This document shows, in pieces, positions 11,457-23,123 of a stretch of 64,000 nucleotides of DNA. Positions within the stretch are counted from its first letter, which is position 1, and every line of letters starts with the position of its first letter. The DNA is taken from contig NC_081183.1 in assembly GCF_029867415.1 (NCBI RefSeq), forward strand, positions 53,828,336-53,892,335, given 5' to 3'. A program made the position numbers and the translations under genes. Under the pieces are notes generated by a model that ran no database searches, was not told the DNA's origin, and saw only the letters and a list, made by a program, of their open reading frames with translations. Source of the DNA: Vicia villosa (lineage: Eukaryota; Streptophyta; Magnoliopsida; Fabales; Fabaceae).

Positions 11457-12320
11457 AAAATGGTTTCGTCATGTTTTGAAAAGTTTTAGTGTTGTTGCCA
11501 TTGAACATGCACAATTTCCATCACCATCACATTGTAGTTACAAAACCAAATATTCCAACTACAATTAAGCAGGAAACAACAGGTATGCGTGTTCGTATGC
11601 GTAAGAAACAAACAAGTCATATTTAGCCTTTTTACCCTAAAAATTAGTAACATTTATATTGGAAAAAGTTCAAGTCAAGTGTTGTTTTTATAGCCTAAAT
11701 AAGGTTTACTATAAAGTAAAGACAATCATAATCTTACAAATTAGCTTGCAGATATGTATAGTTAACAATTGATTTGCAAAGTTAACAAGTTTGCAGATGT
11801 GTGATTAGATAACTCTGTATCTTGTATAATACATATTTCATTGTTTCAATGTGTGATATATTCATGTCGAAGTCTCCATCAATCTACTTAGTAAATTACT
11901 TGAAATTAAGGGTGTGTATAGTTAACCAAAATGATAAGAACCAATCTGCTTTATTAACTTTAGTCTTAAAACCAAAATATATTTTATAAAAACGAATCAG
12001 GGAATAGAAAATTGTTTCAATCCCAGGTTAAAACTGGATCAATTTGATTTTGATAAAAAAAACCAGTTTACAAATAAATTGATTATACAAACCATTTTTT
12101 TTAAACTCTTTTTAATATGAATTGATTGTGAATAAAACTAGCCAAACACCCTTGCAATGGCCAAATACCCTCCCATTGGCCAAATACTCTTTTTATAATG
12201 TTAAATATTCGTAAAATATAGAAAAGAATTTTTTTTAATTTAATATCTATTAAATTTCACAATAAGTAAAAGAAGATGTGGATTTATGTATTTCCAGATA
12301 TAATAACGGTAATAAATAGT
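11457..12320. other. 3' flank of the receptor gene, no gene seen
   Basis: AT-rich sequence. I looked for kinase subdomains (glycine loop, VAIK, HRD, DFG) in all three forward frames just downstream and found none convincing. Confidence 0.5.
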
Positions 12321-12943
12321 TGTTCTTTATATTTTGATGATGACTACACTTTAAGGTGAAGTCTTCATCTGATGTGATGAGTAAGTTGATGTGCTTATAG
12401 AGATCAAGATATTAAAGTCAATCTCTGAAGGACAACATCTAATGTCAAGCGACGTTCGGTGAAATCCTTGATGATCTTAGTCAAGCAATATCTCTCATGA
12501 TGGTATCTATCAAGAAGCCTTATCAAATCTCATTAGATAGAAGAAGTCAAGTTCCAAATGAAGTGTTGAATCATTGATGTATCAAACAAGGGATCTTGAA
12601 TTTTCAGAGTTGTGAAAGAGAGAAAGTGTGAAAGCTCGTTGTGTCGAGTAATATCTATTTGTGAATGTATAGTATTAGATTTTGAATTACTAAGGCAAAT
12701 CACACACACACTTTTGAATGATCGAAAAGTCTCTATGACTTTGTTAAGACTATTGAAAAACCATTTTACTCTTAACTAATTGATTAAGAACTTGTTATAA
12801 TCAATAAAAGACATTTGGCTCAACATTTTTCTGAAGCACATGACAGCAGAACCTGTCATGACAGTTGGTCAAGATGTTACAACATCTGTTAAGAATTATG
12901 TTTTAGAAAAATTAATGTCAATCATAAAACCATGGATCTAACA
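12321..12943 (-). mobile_element. LTR of a minus-strand Ty1/copia-type element
   Basis: Read on the minus strand it begins TGTTAGATCCATGG at 12943 and ends ATAAAGAACA at 12321, about 623 bp with TG...CA ends. Directly outside its start lies ttgcaaaagggggagat (minus strand, 12944-12960), a good polypurine tract, so this is a 3' LTR. Internal sequence beyond about 12980 has been replaced by another repeat. Confidence 0.65.
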
Positions 12944-12960
12944 ATCTCCCCCTTTTGCAA
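12944..12960 (-). promoter_or_regulatory. Polypurine tract of the minus-strand copia element
   Basis: The minus strand reads ttgcaaaagggggagat immediately before TGTTAGATCC. This supports the orientation of the neighbouring LTR. Confidence 0.6.
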
Positions 12961-12980
12961 ATTTTCGCTAAAACTGAAGG

Positions 12981-13683
12981 TGTGAAAAATACTAAAAAGG
13001 GGGGTTTGAATAGAGTTTTTAACAAACAAAACTTTGATAAAAAAACAACTCCTCTCTTTAAACAACAAAATCTTTATTCTTGATAATACTATAAAGTGCA
13101 AGAAGGAAAGAACAATGTATGTTTATACTAGTTCACTTAAGAAATTCGCAATCTATCAATTTTCTGGTATTGAATGCCCAATTCACTTGGCTCTAAATTA
13201 GGGTTTTAGTCAAAGTCAACGGTGAGTTGAAGTTTTGAACAAAACATGATCTCATTATTCAGGATATGATATGAGATGCCATTATGTCCATCATGTGCTA
13301 TTCAAAAAGTCCCATTGATTGCAAATTGACTGAAGTCAAAGAATTGATTCAACTGGTTAATATCCATCTGGTACACAAACTCAACAACTGAGTTTTTGAG
13401 GAATTTAGTCAACCATGAGAATATTATGTATGTTTCCATCATTATAAGAGAATTTATCAATATTTGTCACAAGAAATCAAGAAATTAAGAATACTAGGGT
13501 GTTGAAGAAATTTATGTCCCTAAAAATCATGTTCATATGCTCATCTTTCAAGATTTATATCTCCCTCATTTTTTGTTCAAATGGTGCATACAAGGCATAT
13601 AATTAAAGATCTTTCTGCATACTACAAATTTGTAGAAGAAATCTTTTTAATTTGAGCTTTGGATCAAAAGTTATGAGTGGGAG
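12981..13683. mobile_element. Retroelement fragment C, left part (target of element A)
   Basis: The block starts TGTGAAAAATACTAAAAAGG plus a G-run, the wording of many legume LTR starts. It carries no ORF and is interrupted after 13683 by element A. The sequence resumes at 41836, after the duplicated target gggag. Family and far boundary are not resolved. Confidence 0.45.
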
Positions 13684-14131
13684 TGTAACACTCCATATTT
13701 TCATAATTTAATTTTAAATTTATTTAATTGAATTATGGAGAATTATTTGGAATTATTGAGAGCTATGGAGAAATTAAGCTAATGGGCTTAAGTCGTGATT
13801 AGTAAAGAGGGGGGGGGGGGGAGTGTATTGGTAGGCCCTATTACTAATTAAAATAGTTTTATTTTATTTTCCACAAAATAGAGGAATTGTGGGAAAGAGG
13901 AATAGAACTAAGGAGAAGAGAAAAGTTTGAACGTGAAAAGAGAAGAGAAGCAGAGAAGTGCGACAGAGGAAGAGCGAAGAATCAACCTTCAGGTAAGGGG
14001 GGACTCTTCCATTTATCTTCTATTATGTCAATTGATTTATGCTTAGGTTGTAGAAATGTTAGGTTTTGGGAGAATTGATTGATAATGTTGTATTGATCAT
14101 GTACAGTGTTAATTGGATGGTTGAAATGTAT

Positions 14132-14139
14132 TATAAATG
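14132..14139 (+). promoter_or_regulatory. Possible TATA box in the LTR of A
   Basis: TATAAATG lies upstream of the CpG cluster in the first third of the LTR. It is positional evidence only. Confidence 0.3.
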
Positions 14140-14267
14140 TGTTATAATATGTGTTGTTTTACTATACGTGAAATCTGGTTGAAATGGAATTGGTTTGGTA
14201 ATGATTCGGTGAAAGAAGGACAAAATTGTAGGCTGTTTTCTGCGATTGGGATTCCTGGAAATCGTCA

Positions 14268-14495
14268 GTTGGCGCCGCGTCCAGGAGTTGGCGCCGCGAA
14301 CTGCTTGGCAGAAAGCCAGGAAGTTCTGATGTATTCAGTACGCGCCGCGAGCACATGTTTGCGCCGTGAAGGCGTACTTCTTTCTCGTTTCGCGCCACAA
14401 ACACATGTTTGCACCGCGAAGTACTTGGCAGAAGGTTAAGGAATTTTTACTCGCTCAGTTCGCGCCGCAAATCAATGTTGGCGCCGGGTGCTGTT
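14268..14495 (+). repeat. GCGCCGCGAA-type CpG repeat cluster in the LTR of A
   Basis: About seven copies of gcgccgcgaa-like motifs alternate with gcacatgttt and cttggcagaa phrases. Several copies show CG to TG or CA changes relative to the 3' LTR (e.g. cgccacaaac against cgccgcgaac), the pattern of 5-methylcytosine deamination. Confidence 0.7.
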
Positions 14496-15631
14496 AGTGA
14501 CAAGCCATTTTGAAAAGTTTAAAGATGTGTAACTTTTAAACCGTAAACCGGATTTTGGTGCCGTTTCGAGCATGGTGAAGCTAAGCAAATAATTTACATA
14601 ATAAAATGGTGTTTTAAGTCGTGACTCGAAATTATTTTAAAACACTCGATTTTATTTGGTTGTGGTGGTTTATGCTTACAGGTACACTAATGAATGTTTT
14701 ACCTGTTATGATGTTGTGATTGTACTGGTGGTTGATATACATATATTGTCGATGTAAAATATGTGTTTTGTTATGGTTGAGGATAGTATAAACTATATGT
14801 GGCTATCGATTATTGTGTTGGTTGATGATTATGATATCTGGTTGATTAATGTTGATGATGAGCATGTTATGGTTGATACATGCATTTCATAATCATTATG
14901 TTGCTGGTCCTTGACAATGGTGGATCAGTGGTAGCTAATTCCCATTGTGTGGAATTAGTGAGTGGGTGTTGCCGTATCCTTGACGATGGTGGATCGGTGA
15001 GATGGGTTATCCCAGATTTTGGTACCACATGCATGTAGTTGCATTGCATTAGGCTAATTGTGTTATTATAACATGAATGGAAGATTGTCCAATGTTATAA
15101 TATGTGTTGATTGTGTGTTTGTTGTACTGATTGTGTGGTTGTGAACCTGATCGTAACTGTAATTGGGTGAATGGCATGTGATTGATATTTTATTATCTAT
15201 ATCCTATAACATTGGTTAAATGTGAATGAGACTCACCCTTACTGTTGTTATTTTTCAGATTGAGGAGTAGCTTTTGTACTTGGTGAGGGTTAGCTCGTCA
15301 AGTAATTCGTTAGAGTCGGTTGGGTCTGTGTCATGCTCTGGTCGTGTAACACTGGGGACGTTGTTTAGAGTTACTTGTTAAACTCTTTTTATTTGGGTGG
15401 ATTGCTTATATTGGCGTTTTAAGTCTATGACTTGGTTGTTTTTATTATTCAGATGTTAAATATAATTCCGATGTGTTAACATGATGATCTGAATAAGTTT
15501 GGTTTCACGTTCTCTTTTATGGCATGACATGAGTATTGTTTAATTATATGGAAGTTGTAATGCCCCTTTTCATGTTTACTCATTATTATTGTTTAATATT
15601 TATGCGGGGTATTAGAAGGGTGTTGGAATAG

Positions 15632-15643
15632 TGGTATCAGAGC
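15632..15643 (+). promoter_or_regulatory. Primer-binding site of A (initiator tRNA-Met type)
   Basis: TGGTATCAGAGC begins four bases after the LTR. It is the standard plant retrotransposon site complementary to the 3' end of initiator tRNA-Met. Confidence 0.92.
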
Positions 15644-15763
15644 ATAGTTGGTCGTTTGAGTCAGAGTCTTAGTATCGATTAATCCCTCGTATGCGATTAG
15701 TGTAAGGTTGACACTATCGGTACTTCTTGTTCTAATAAATATTGTTTTATATTTAGCAGAACA

Positions 15764-18700
15764 ATGCCCGGAAGAGGAGGAAGAAACGAAGACGCGATTG
15801 CTGTGGCTCTGGGTATGATTGCTGGTGTGTTGGGAGGAAATGCCAATGGGGCTGGAATTGGTGCGGACAGGCAGCTGAACAGTTTTCAGAGGAACAACCC
15901 TCTGTTTTTCAAAGGCACTCATGATCCCGAAGGCGCTCAGAGGTGGCTGAAGGAAATTGAAAGGATCTTCCGGGTGATTGATTGCGATGAAAATCTGAAG
16001 GTGAGATATGGTACTCACATGCTGTCTGAAGAAGCTGATGATTGGTGGATGGCTAGTAGGGATGAACTACAAGCTACTGGTGTTGCAATTACTTGGGCTG
16101 TGTTCAAGAGAGGATTCTTGCGGAGGTACTTTCCTGAGGATGTTAGAGGCAGGAAAGAGGTCAAATTTTTGGAGCTGACACAAGGTAACATGACTGTGCC
16201 GGAGTATGCATCCAAGTTTGTTGAGCTGGCGAAGTATTATGTCCACTACAACAATGATGAGGCTAGCGAGTTCTCGAAGTTCGTTAAGTTTGAGAATGGT
16301 CTTCGTGATGAGATTAAACAGGGTATCAGATATCAAAGGATTCGCAGGTTTGTTGATTTGGTTGACTGTAGCCGAATCTTTGAAGAGGACAATATTAAGC
16401 TGAAGTCGTCACACTCTCGCGAGTTAGTCGACAAGAAAGGGAAGAAGCATATGGATCGTGGCAAGCCGCATGGTAAAGGAAACCAGAGAGCTGGAGGTTG
16501 GAAGAAGCCTAGTGGGGGAGACTCAAGTGCCCCTATTAAGTGCTTCAAGTGTGGAGAACCTGGACATCGCATTCACGAGTGCAAAAGTGAAGAAAAGAAG
16601 TGCTATAAATGTGGAAAGGCAGGTCACATTGCTATTGAGTGCAAAGGAAACACTGTAACTTGTTTCAACTGCGGAGAAGAGGGCCATATTAGTCCTAAAT
16701 GTCCTAAGCCGAGGAAGAATCAAGCTGGTGGTAAGTTGTTCGCCTTATCTGGTTCCGAGACTACTCCAGAGGATCGGTTAATTAAAGGTACATGTTTTAT
16801 TCATGGCACTCCTTTAATTGCGATTATAGACACTGGCGCGACACATTCGTTTATTTCGTTGGATTGTGCTAAACGACTGAACTTGGAAATATCTGATATT
16901 AATGAAAGTATGATCATTGACACTCCTGCGTCGGGTTCAGTGACTACTTTGTTTGCTTGTTTGAATTGTCCACTTGATATCTTTGGTAGAGAATTCGGAA
17001 TGGATTTAGTGTTCCTTCCGTTGGAACAACTTGATGTTATTCTGGGAATGAACTGGTTGCAATTCAATCGGGTTCATATCAATTGTTTCTCGAAGACGGT
17101 TATTTTTCCGGAAGATGTGAGTGGGGAATGTTTGGCGATGACTACTAGGCAGGTAAATGAAGCAGTTAAGGACGGGGTTGCGGTGTTTATGTTGATTGCA
17201 TCTATGGCAGTGAAGGAGAAAGTGATGAGTGGTGAATTACCGGTAGTATGCGACTTTCCCGAAGTCTTTCCAGAATATGTTAGAGAGTTGCCACCTGAGA
17301 GGGGAGTGGAATTTGCTATTGAGTTAATTCTAGGAACTAGTCCTGTGTCGATGGCACCTTATCGTATGTCAGCATCGGAATTGATTGAATTGAAGAGTCA
17401 ATTGGAAGAGTTACTTGAGAAGGAATTTATTCGTCCTAGTGTTTCACCGTGGGGTGCACCGGTGTTATTAGTAAAGAAGAAAGAAGGCTCGATGAGGCTG
17501 TGTGTGGATTATAGACAGCTGAATAAAGTTACTATCAAAAATCGGTATCCGTTGCCGAGGATTGATGATCTAATGGATCAACTGGTTGGGGCGTGCGTGT
17601 TCAGTAAGATTTACTTGAGGTAGGGATATCATCAGATTCGGGTGAAGATAGACGATATTCAGAAGACTGCATTTAGAACGAGGTATGGTCATTATGAATA
17701 TACTGTGATGCCATTTGGAGTTACTAATTCACCTGGTGTTTTTATGGAATATATGAATAGGATCTTTCATCCTTATCTCGACCAGTTCGTAGTGGTGTTC
17801 ATAGATGATATTTTAATATATTCTAAGAATGAAGAAGAGCATGCAAATCATCTTAGAGTGGTATTAGAATTGCTGAAAGAGAAGAAACTGTATGCTAAAC
17901 TGTCGAAGTGTGATTTCTGGTTAAGCGAAGTAAGTTTCCTTGGACATGTGATTTCAAAAAATGGTATCGCCGTGGATCCAACAAAGGTGGAAGCTGTGTC
18001 TCAGTGGGAAGCTCCAAAGTCAGTTTCTGAAATCCGTAGTTTTCTTGGTCTGGCAGGTTATTATAGAAAGTTCATTTAAGGCTTTTCAAAGCTTGCATTG
18101 CCATTAACTAAGTTGACTAGGAAGGGTCAAGCGTTCATCTGGGATTCGAAATGTGAAGAAGGATTCCAAGAGTTAAAGAAGAGGTTGACTAGTGCGCCGA
18201 TCTTGATTTTTCCGAATCCGGCAGAATCTTTTGTTGTGTATTGTGATGCTTCATTGATGGGATTAGGAGGTGTACTAATGCAGAATCAACAGGTAGTTGC
18301 TTATGCGTCAAGACAACTCAAAGTGCATGAGAAGAATTATCCGACTCACGACTTAGAGTTGGCAGCAGTTGTATTTGTGTTGAAACTGTGGAGGCATTAT
18401 CTGTATGGTTCAAGGTTTGAAGTATTTAGTGATCACAAGAGTCTGAAGTATCTCTTTGATCAAAAAGAGCTAAATATGAGACAAATAAGATGGTTGGAAT
18501 TTCTCAAGGATTATGATTTTGGACTGAATTACCATCTGGGTAAAGCAAACGTTGTTGCCGATGCTTTGAGTAGGAAGTCCTTGCATATGTGTATGTTAAT
18601 GGTGAAGGAGTTGGACTTAATTGAACAATTCAGAGATTTGAGTTTAGTATGCGACGACACTCCTAACAGTGTTAAATTGGGTATGCTAAAGCTGACTAGT

Positions 18701-19122
18701 GGTATTCTTGAGGAAATTCGAGAGGGTCAGAAGACTGATGTAGAGCTGGTGGATAAGTTGACTCTGATTAACCAAGGTAAAGGAGGTGAATTCAGAATCG
18801 ACGCGAATGGTATAATGAGGTTTGGCAATCGTGTTTGTGTCTCTGATGTTGTCGAATTGAGAAGAAGTATTCTTGAGGAAGGACATCGTAGTGGATTGAG
18901 TATTCATCCTAGTGCTACCAAGATGTATCATGACTTAAAGAAGCTGTATTGGTGGCCTGGAATGAAAAAGGAGATAACTGAATTTGTTTATGCTTGTTTG
19001 ACTTGCCAGAAGTCGAAGATTGAACATTAGAAGCCGTATGGAGATATGCAACCGTTATTTATTCCTGAATGGAAGTGGGATAGTATATCTATGGATTTTG
19101 TTTCTGGTTTGCCGAGGACGGT
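15764..19122 (+). pseudogene. gag-pol of element A, 5' part (gag, protease, RT, RNase H, start of integrase)
   Basis: A single frame begins [10 protein letters not shown] at 15764. Capsid-type gag is followed by three CCHC zinc knuckles (about residues 260-310), aspartic protease DTGATHSF (about 356), RT with [10 protein letters not shown] (about 579) and FIDD (17798-17809), RNase H (YCDAS, ADALSRK) and an integrase zinc finger. In-frame stops are TAG 17621-17623, TAA 18077-18079 and TAG 19028-19030, each one base from an expected sense codon. The frame then runs to 19122, where element B is inserted, and resumes in phase at 38805. The protein would have encoded the replication enzymes of a Tekay-type chromovirus. 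It cannot be made intact from this locus. Confidence 0.92.
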
Positions 19123-20819
19123 TGTTATACCCCAAAATTTGCCCGCATCTTTTTTCAAGAAAACTCCAATCTGGAAATTAAGAGTCTCATATAATCATGG
19201 ATTTTTATTTCAACAAATATCCTGACATATGAAATACTTAGTTTTTAGAATTTTTCTTATACAGTAATTTGGCTTGCAGTTGAATTTATTCTTACGCAAA
19301 CGCCAAATACTGTTTATTACTTCACACATGCTATTTATTTATTTACAGATAAATAGTACTGACACAATTGGTACAGAGTTAAATCTTTTGCAGGCGCAGA
19401 ATCAGTAAACTCATACTGTACTGGTAACAGTAAATATTAGTTATTTATTATGTCTGTGTTTTTTAACAAGTCATGTAAATAAACTTTCATTTTTCACATA
19501 AAACAAAAACAAAAACAACCAAAAAGAAAATTAACTTTGACTGTTGATTTTTCACTCTAACTGCTACGTCAATACCTGAACAGTCAGTTGACAGCCAAAC
19601 TGCTGGCAGTACAATTCTCAGTGTTTTGTACCATCAATCAAATCAATCTTTCACAATTCAAAATTCCAAGATTTTTGTTCTAGAAGTCTTCTGAATATCA
19701 CGCGATTAGCAGAGACTCAACACTGCACAAAAATCAGGTACACTTAACTGTCTCCTACACAAACAGTCCCTGACTAGGGTTTTCTTGTTTTTACAGGAGA
19801 AACAAGTTTTGAGAGCTCAAATGGATTTCATACACATCCATATATCTCAAAGTACCATCATACAAATTTTCAAACTTCAATTCACTCAGACGCACCGTCA
19901 GCAGCTCAAACAGTCAACAGACGACCCGTTTGACCCAAAAAGTCAACAGACAGTCAAAAATGAATTTTTGTCAAAGTCCATATTTTGTCAAAGGATTCAT
20001 CATTTGATCATTGGATGATCATAATTCATCAAGGAAAGATCAAAAATCAACAAAACCCTAAGATTCAAAATTAGGGTTTTTGCCTGAAAAGTCAACTCAA
20101 CTTTGACTGATCATAACTCTCTCATCCTTCATCCAAAAAATTCAAACCAAAGCTCATTTTGAAGGAAATTCAATTATCTTTCAAATGCCATTGATCCCAT
20201 GGTCATTGGATTCACCATTTGAAAAATATGATCAAAGACATTACAGGTCATTTTCAAAGTCAACAAAAAGACACCTTTTTCAAAAGGACACACAAGGAGC
20301 ATCAAAAATCATTTTGACATGATACCAAAGGCATTGGTTAGAGGACTCTTTGAGGTTTCCAAAAAGTGCAAGATCTCCTTCATATGACAAAAATTGTGGG
20401 ATTTACACCTTGTTGAAGTTGGCTAAATTTTGGAAAATGCATAAAACCAACATTGCTCAAAAATGCATTTTTTCCAAATGGGGCCAAGTTTTCATGGTTA
20501 AAACATGTATGCCATGTTATTATGGGCCTCCCACGACCAAGACTAAGCCCACACCATTTTTATTTCATTTTTTGCATAATTTTATCTTATTTTAAGATTA
20601 AATTAAAAAGAAAAATGAAAGGATAATGGATGGCTTAAATCTTAAGCATGACTCACCCAAGGAATCTTCATTTTTCTGCAGAGAATTGAAGAGCAAGGCA
20701 AGAGCATTGAAGACAAGAAGACTTGGTCAATAATTCAAAGCTTTTTAATATAAAAAATTCAAGAATTCCACAAAGGCAACTAGATGCTTCTTAGCTTCAA
20801 TTCTAAGCACTTCAATGCT

Positions 20820-20827
20820 TATAAATA
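20820..20827 (+). promoter_or_regulatory. TATA box of the B 5' LTR
   Basis: TATAAATA in aatgctTATAAATAggctagc is a strong plant TATA box. The same site is kept in the 3' LTR at 36518-36525. Confidence 0.7.
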
Positions 20828-21371
20828 GGCTAGCATACTTTAGTAACAGAGGGAGAACGAATTCAGTAGCATTCATAAGCACATAGCACTCTTGTAACAA
20901 CTTGTAATTTTCAAAGAAACTTGAAATTCGAATTTTAAGTTTCAGTCAATTTCAATACAAAATAAACATTCAAACATCATCTCTGAGCTTCACTGAAACA
21001 ATTCCAATCATTTCCAAGTCTTAAACCTCATTGAATCGAGCTATATAGGCCACGGTTTGTTCAAACTAAAACCAACTTATATCTCATAACACACGCATAT
21101 TTAACAAGATGTAGATGCATAATTGTGTTTGGTTTGAAGCTCTGGTCGTTTCTGGAGCTTCAATTGGATTTTAATGGCTGTTTGTAGCATATACCATTTT
21201 AGGGTTTTCTTAGCTCAAAATTAGGGTTCTTCATTAGGGCCAAAATTAAAGCAAATAAAGGGCATGGTTACATTCAGTGGAACAAGACGAGTTGAATGGT
21301 ACCATCGCGCCTAATTTCTATGCCTGTTTACCCCTATTCGTTATTTTGCAGAATTAGGGTTCATCAATTAT

Positions 21372-21393
21372 AGCGCTTTTGCATAAAAGCGCT
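21372..21393. other. Perfect 9-bp-stem inverted repeat in the B LTR
   Basis: AGCGCTTTT and AAAAGCGCT flank a GCAT loop. The copy in the 3' LTR (37070-37091) is identical. It lies about 550 bp after the TATA box, so it is probably within the transcribed part. Confidence 0.75.
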
Positions 21394-22988
21394 GTTGAAA
21401 GTGGCGTCTGGAGGTTGAAGATGATGCGTGTCCTCCTCCTATTGGCTGGCACGCGCGCGCAGTTTTTTTAAATTTCCCACTAATCAAGTGTTTTGCAGGT
21501 ACACTAAGTCCCATGCGCCTCAAAATCTGAACCATCTGATCCACTATCCATCCAATCCAACGCGCCAGATCATGCAGCTGCATCATGTTCCTTCATCCAA
21601 TTTCCACATCTGATCAGTATCCTTTTATTTTTTATTTCTATTTTAATTTCTTGTTAAATTAATTAAAAATAGTTTTAAAAATCCAAAAAATACACAAAAA
21701 ATATTTTTAGACTTCTAAAATAATATATTATTTTCTGAAATAAAAATATTTTATTTTTCTTCAAAATTTCAATATTTTGCATAATTAATTAGTATATATT
21801 TATATATTGGTTTTTTAATTATTCTAACCAATCAAAAAATCATAAAAAAATTGTTCTTCATGTTAAATATTGTTTATATATTATAAACTAATTTTCTACA
21901 TATTTTGAATAATTTTCTCTTTAAGTTTTAATTATTTGTGTAACTATTTGCATAATTATGTTTTAATTAGCTTAATCAATTTCAAATCAATTTCAAAAAT
22001 TCAAAAAAAAATTAGTTTTGTTTTAAAATTAATTAACAAATATTTTGTACATATTTTAAACTTAATTTCTAGGTTTAAATCTATTTTCATCTTTTTTTTT
22101 CTTCATTTTAATTTAATTAATCATGCATTAATTATAATTAAAATCAATCATAAAAAATCCAAAAACATGCCTTTTATTTTTCTTGCAATTTAAATTCCTA
22201 GATAAATGTATAGGATGTCAAATTCATGTAAATAGGCTAGTTTACATTTCCTGCACAATCGATGTAATAGCGTAGATTTACTTTCCGCACTTTACATTTC
22301 CGCATTTTAATTTCCATCAAATATAAACTGCGTGTATGTCAAAGATAAAATTGAACCGTTAGATCACTAACTTCAAAGATAAAATATCTGAATACAAACA
22401 CAATCACACTTGCACCTTTTAAGGTAATCCCTTTCTCATTCTTTTCAAAATCAAAGTGAAAATTCTACTGTTTCGAGTACAAAATCGAACCTTTTGTTTG
22501 TATCCGGTGAAAGGATAGATTTTTAAAGGAAATAAGGATAAAGACCTTACAACTCAGGGTAGACCTCCTAGTTTGCTTGCTCAAATCAAAACAAACAAAA
22601 TTCTCATACACTATTGTTTTTCAAAACAAAACTTTCAAAAAAGACAATACTTTGTATACATCCAAACACGGATTATTACAAAGTTAACGTTTTTTTCAAA
22701 ACATCTTTCGAAAGATAAACAAGCATTTTGTATACATCCACACACGGATCATTACAAAATTCAATTTACAAAAGTATTTGAAACCACATATGAGCATTCT
22801 AAAGCAATTGAAAAGTGATCGAAAAACAAGTGAGCTAAGCAAACTTAAGAGCCCATGGATAACCATGGATACAAAGGGTGCTAACACCTTCCCTTTGTAT
22901 AACCTACCCCCTTACCCAGAATTTCTTAAAGGTCTTTTTTCTGTTTCTTTTATAAACCTTTCCTTAATTGGATAAAATAAAAGGTCGG

Positions 22989-22999
22989 TGGCGACTCTG
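22989..22999 (+). promoter_or_regulatory. Primer-site-like 11-mer inside U5 of B
   Basis: TGGCGACTCTG is identical to the first 11 bases of the true primer site at 23106 but lies about 110 bp upstream, inside the LTR. It recurs in the 3' LTR (38687-38697). Fragment C has the same phrase on the minus strand near 41955. Confidence 0.6.
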
Positions 23000-23011
23000 T
23001 GAATTTTCAAA

Positions 23012-23025
23012 AATGCGAAAGCATT
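23012..23025 (+). other. AATGC-GAAA-GCATT hairpin in U5 of B
   Basis: A perfect 5-bp stem is closed by a GNRA tetraloop, between the primer-site-like 11-mer and the end of the LTR. Confidence 0.55.
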
Positions 23026-23105
23026 AAGCGATAAAAAAGAGTCAGTTCACGTATCTCTCCCGAACAGAGGTATGGCCCGAATTAAAAAACGGAGGTCCAC
23101 AGAAC

Positions 23106-23123
23106 TGGCGACTCTGCTGGGGA
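23106..23123 (+). promoter_or_regulatory. Primer-binding site of B (tRNA-Arg type)
   Basis: TGGCGACTCTGCTGGGGA begins four bases after the LTR. Ogre elements are known to use a tRNA-Arg primer, and this site fits that class. Confidence 0.85.

Larger units (their letters stand above)
13684..15627 (+). mobile_element. 5' LTR of element A
   Basis: The 1944-bp LTR begins TGTAACACTCC and ends GTGTTGGA, where the 3' copy keeps GTGTTGCA. A poly-G run of about 13 lies at 13810-13822, against seven G in the 3' copy. About 45 bp present in the 3' copy are missing near 14025. A CpG-rich repeat cluster lies at about 14268-14495. Confidence 0.9.
19123..23101 (+). mobile_element. 5' LTR of element B
   Basis: The 3979-bp LTR has TG...CA ends. 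It contains a TATA box (20820), a 9-bp-stem hairpin (21372), an alternating GCGCGCGC run (about 21452-21460), a very AT-rich centre (21620-22200) and, near its end, a primer-site-like sequence (22989) and a GAAA tetraloop hairpin (23012). Confidence 0.95.

Noticed and set aside
11460..11640. A decayed kinase domain downstream of the receptor
   Set aside because: Only the five codons KMVSS look related; no glycine loop, invariant Lys, HRD or DFG motif was seen in any forward frame.
15632..15643. tRNA gene suggested by primer-site sequences (also 23106-23123)
   Set aside because: Only the short primer complement is present, with no cloverleaf around it.
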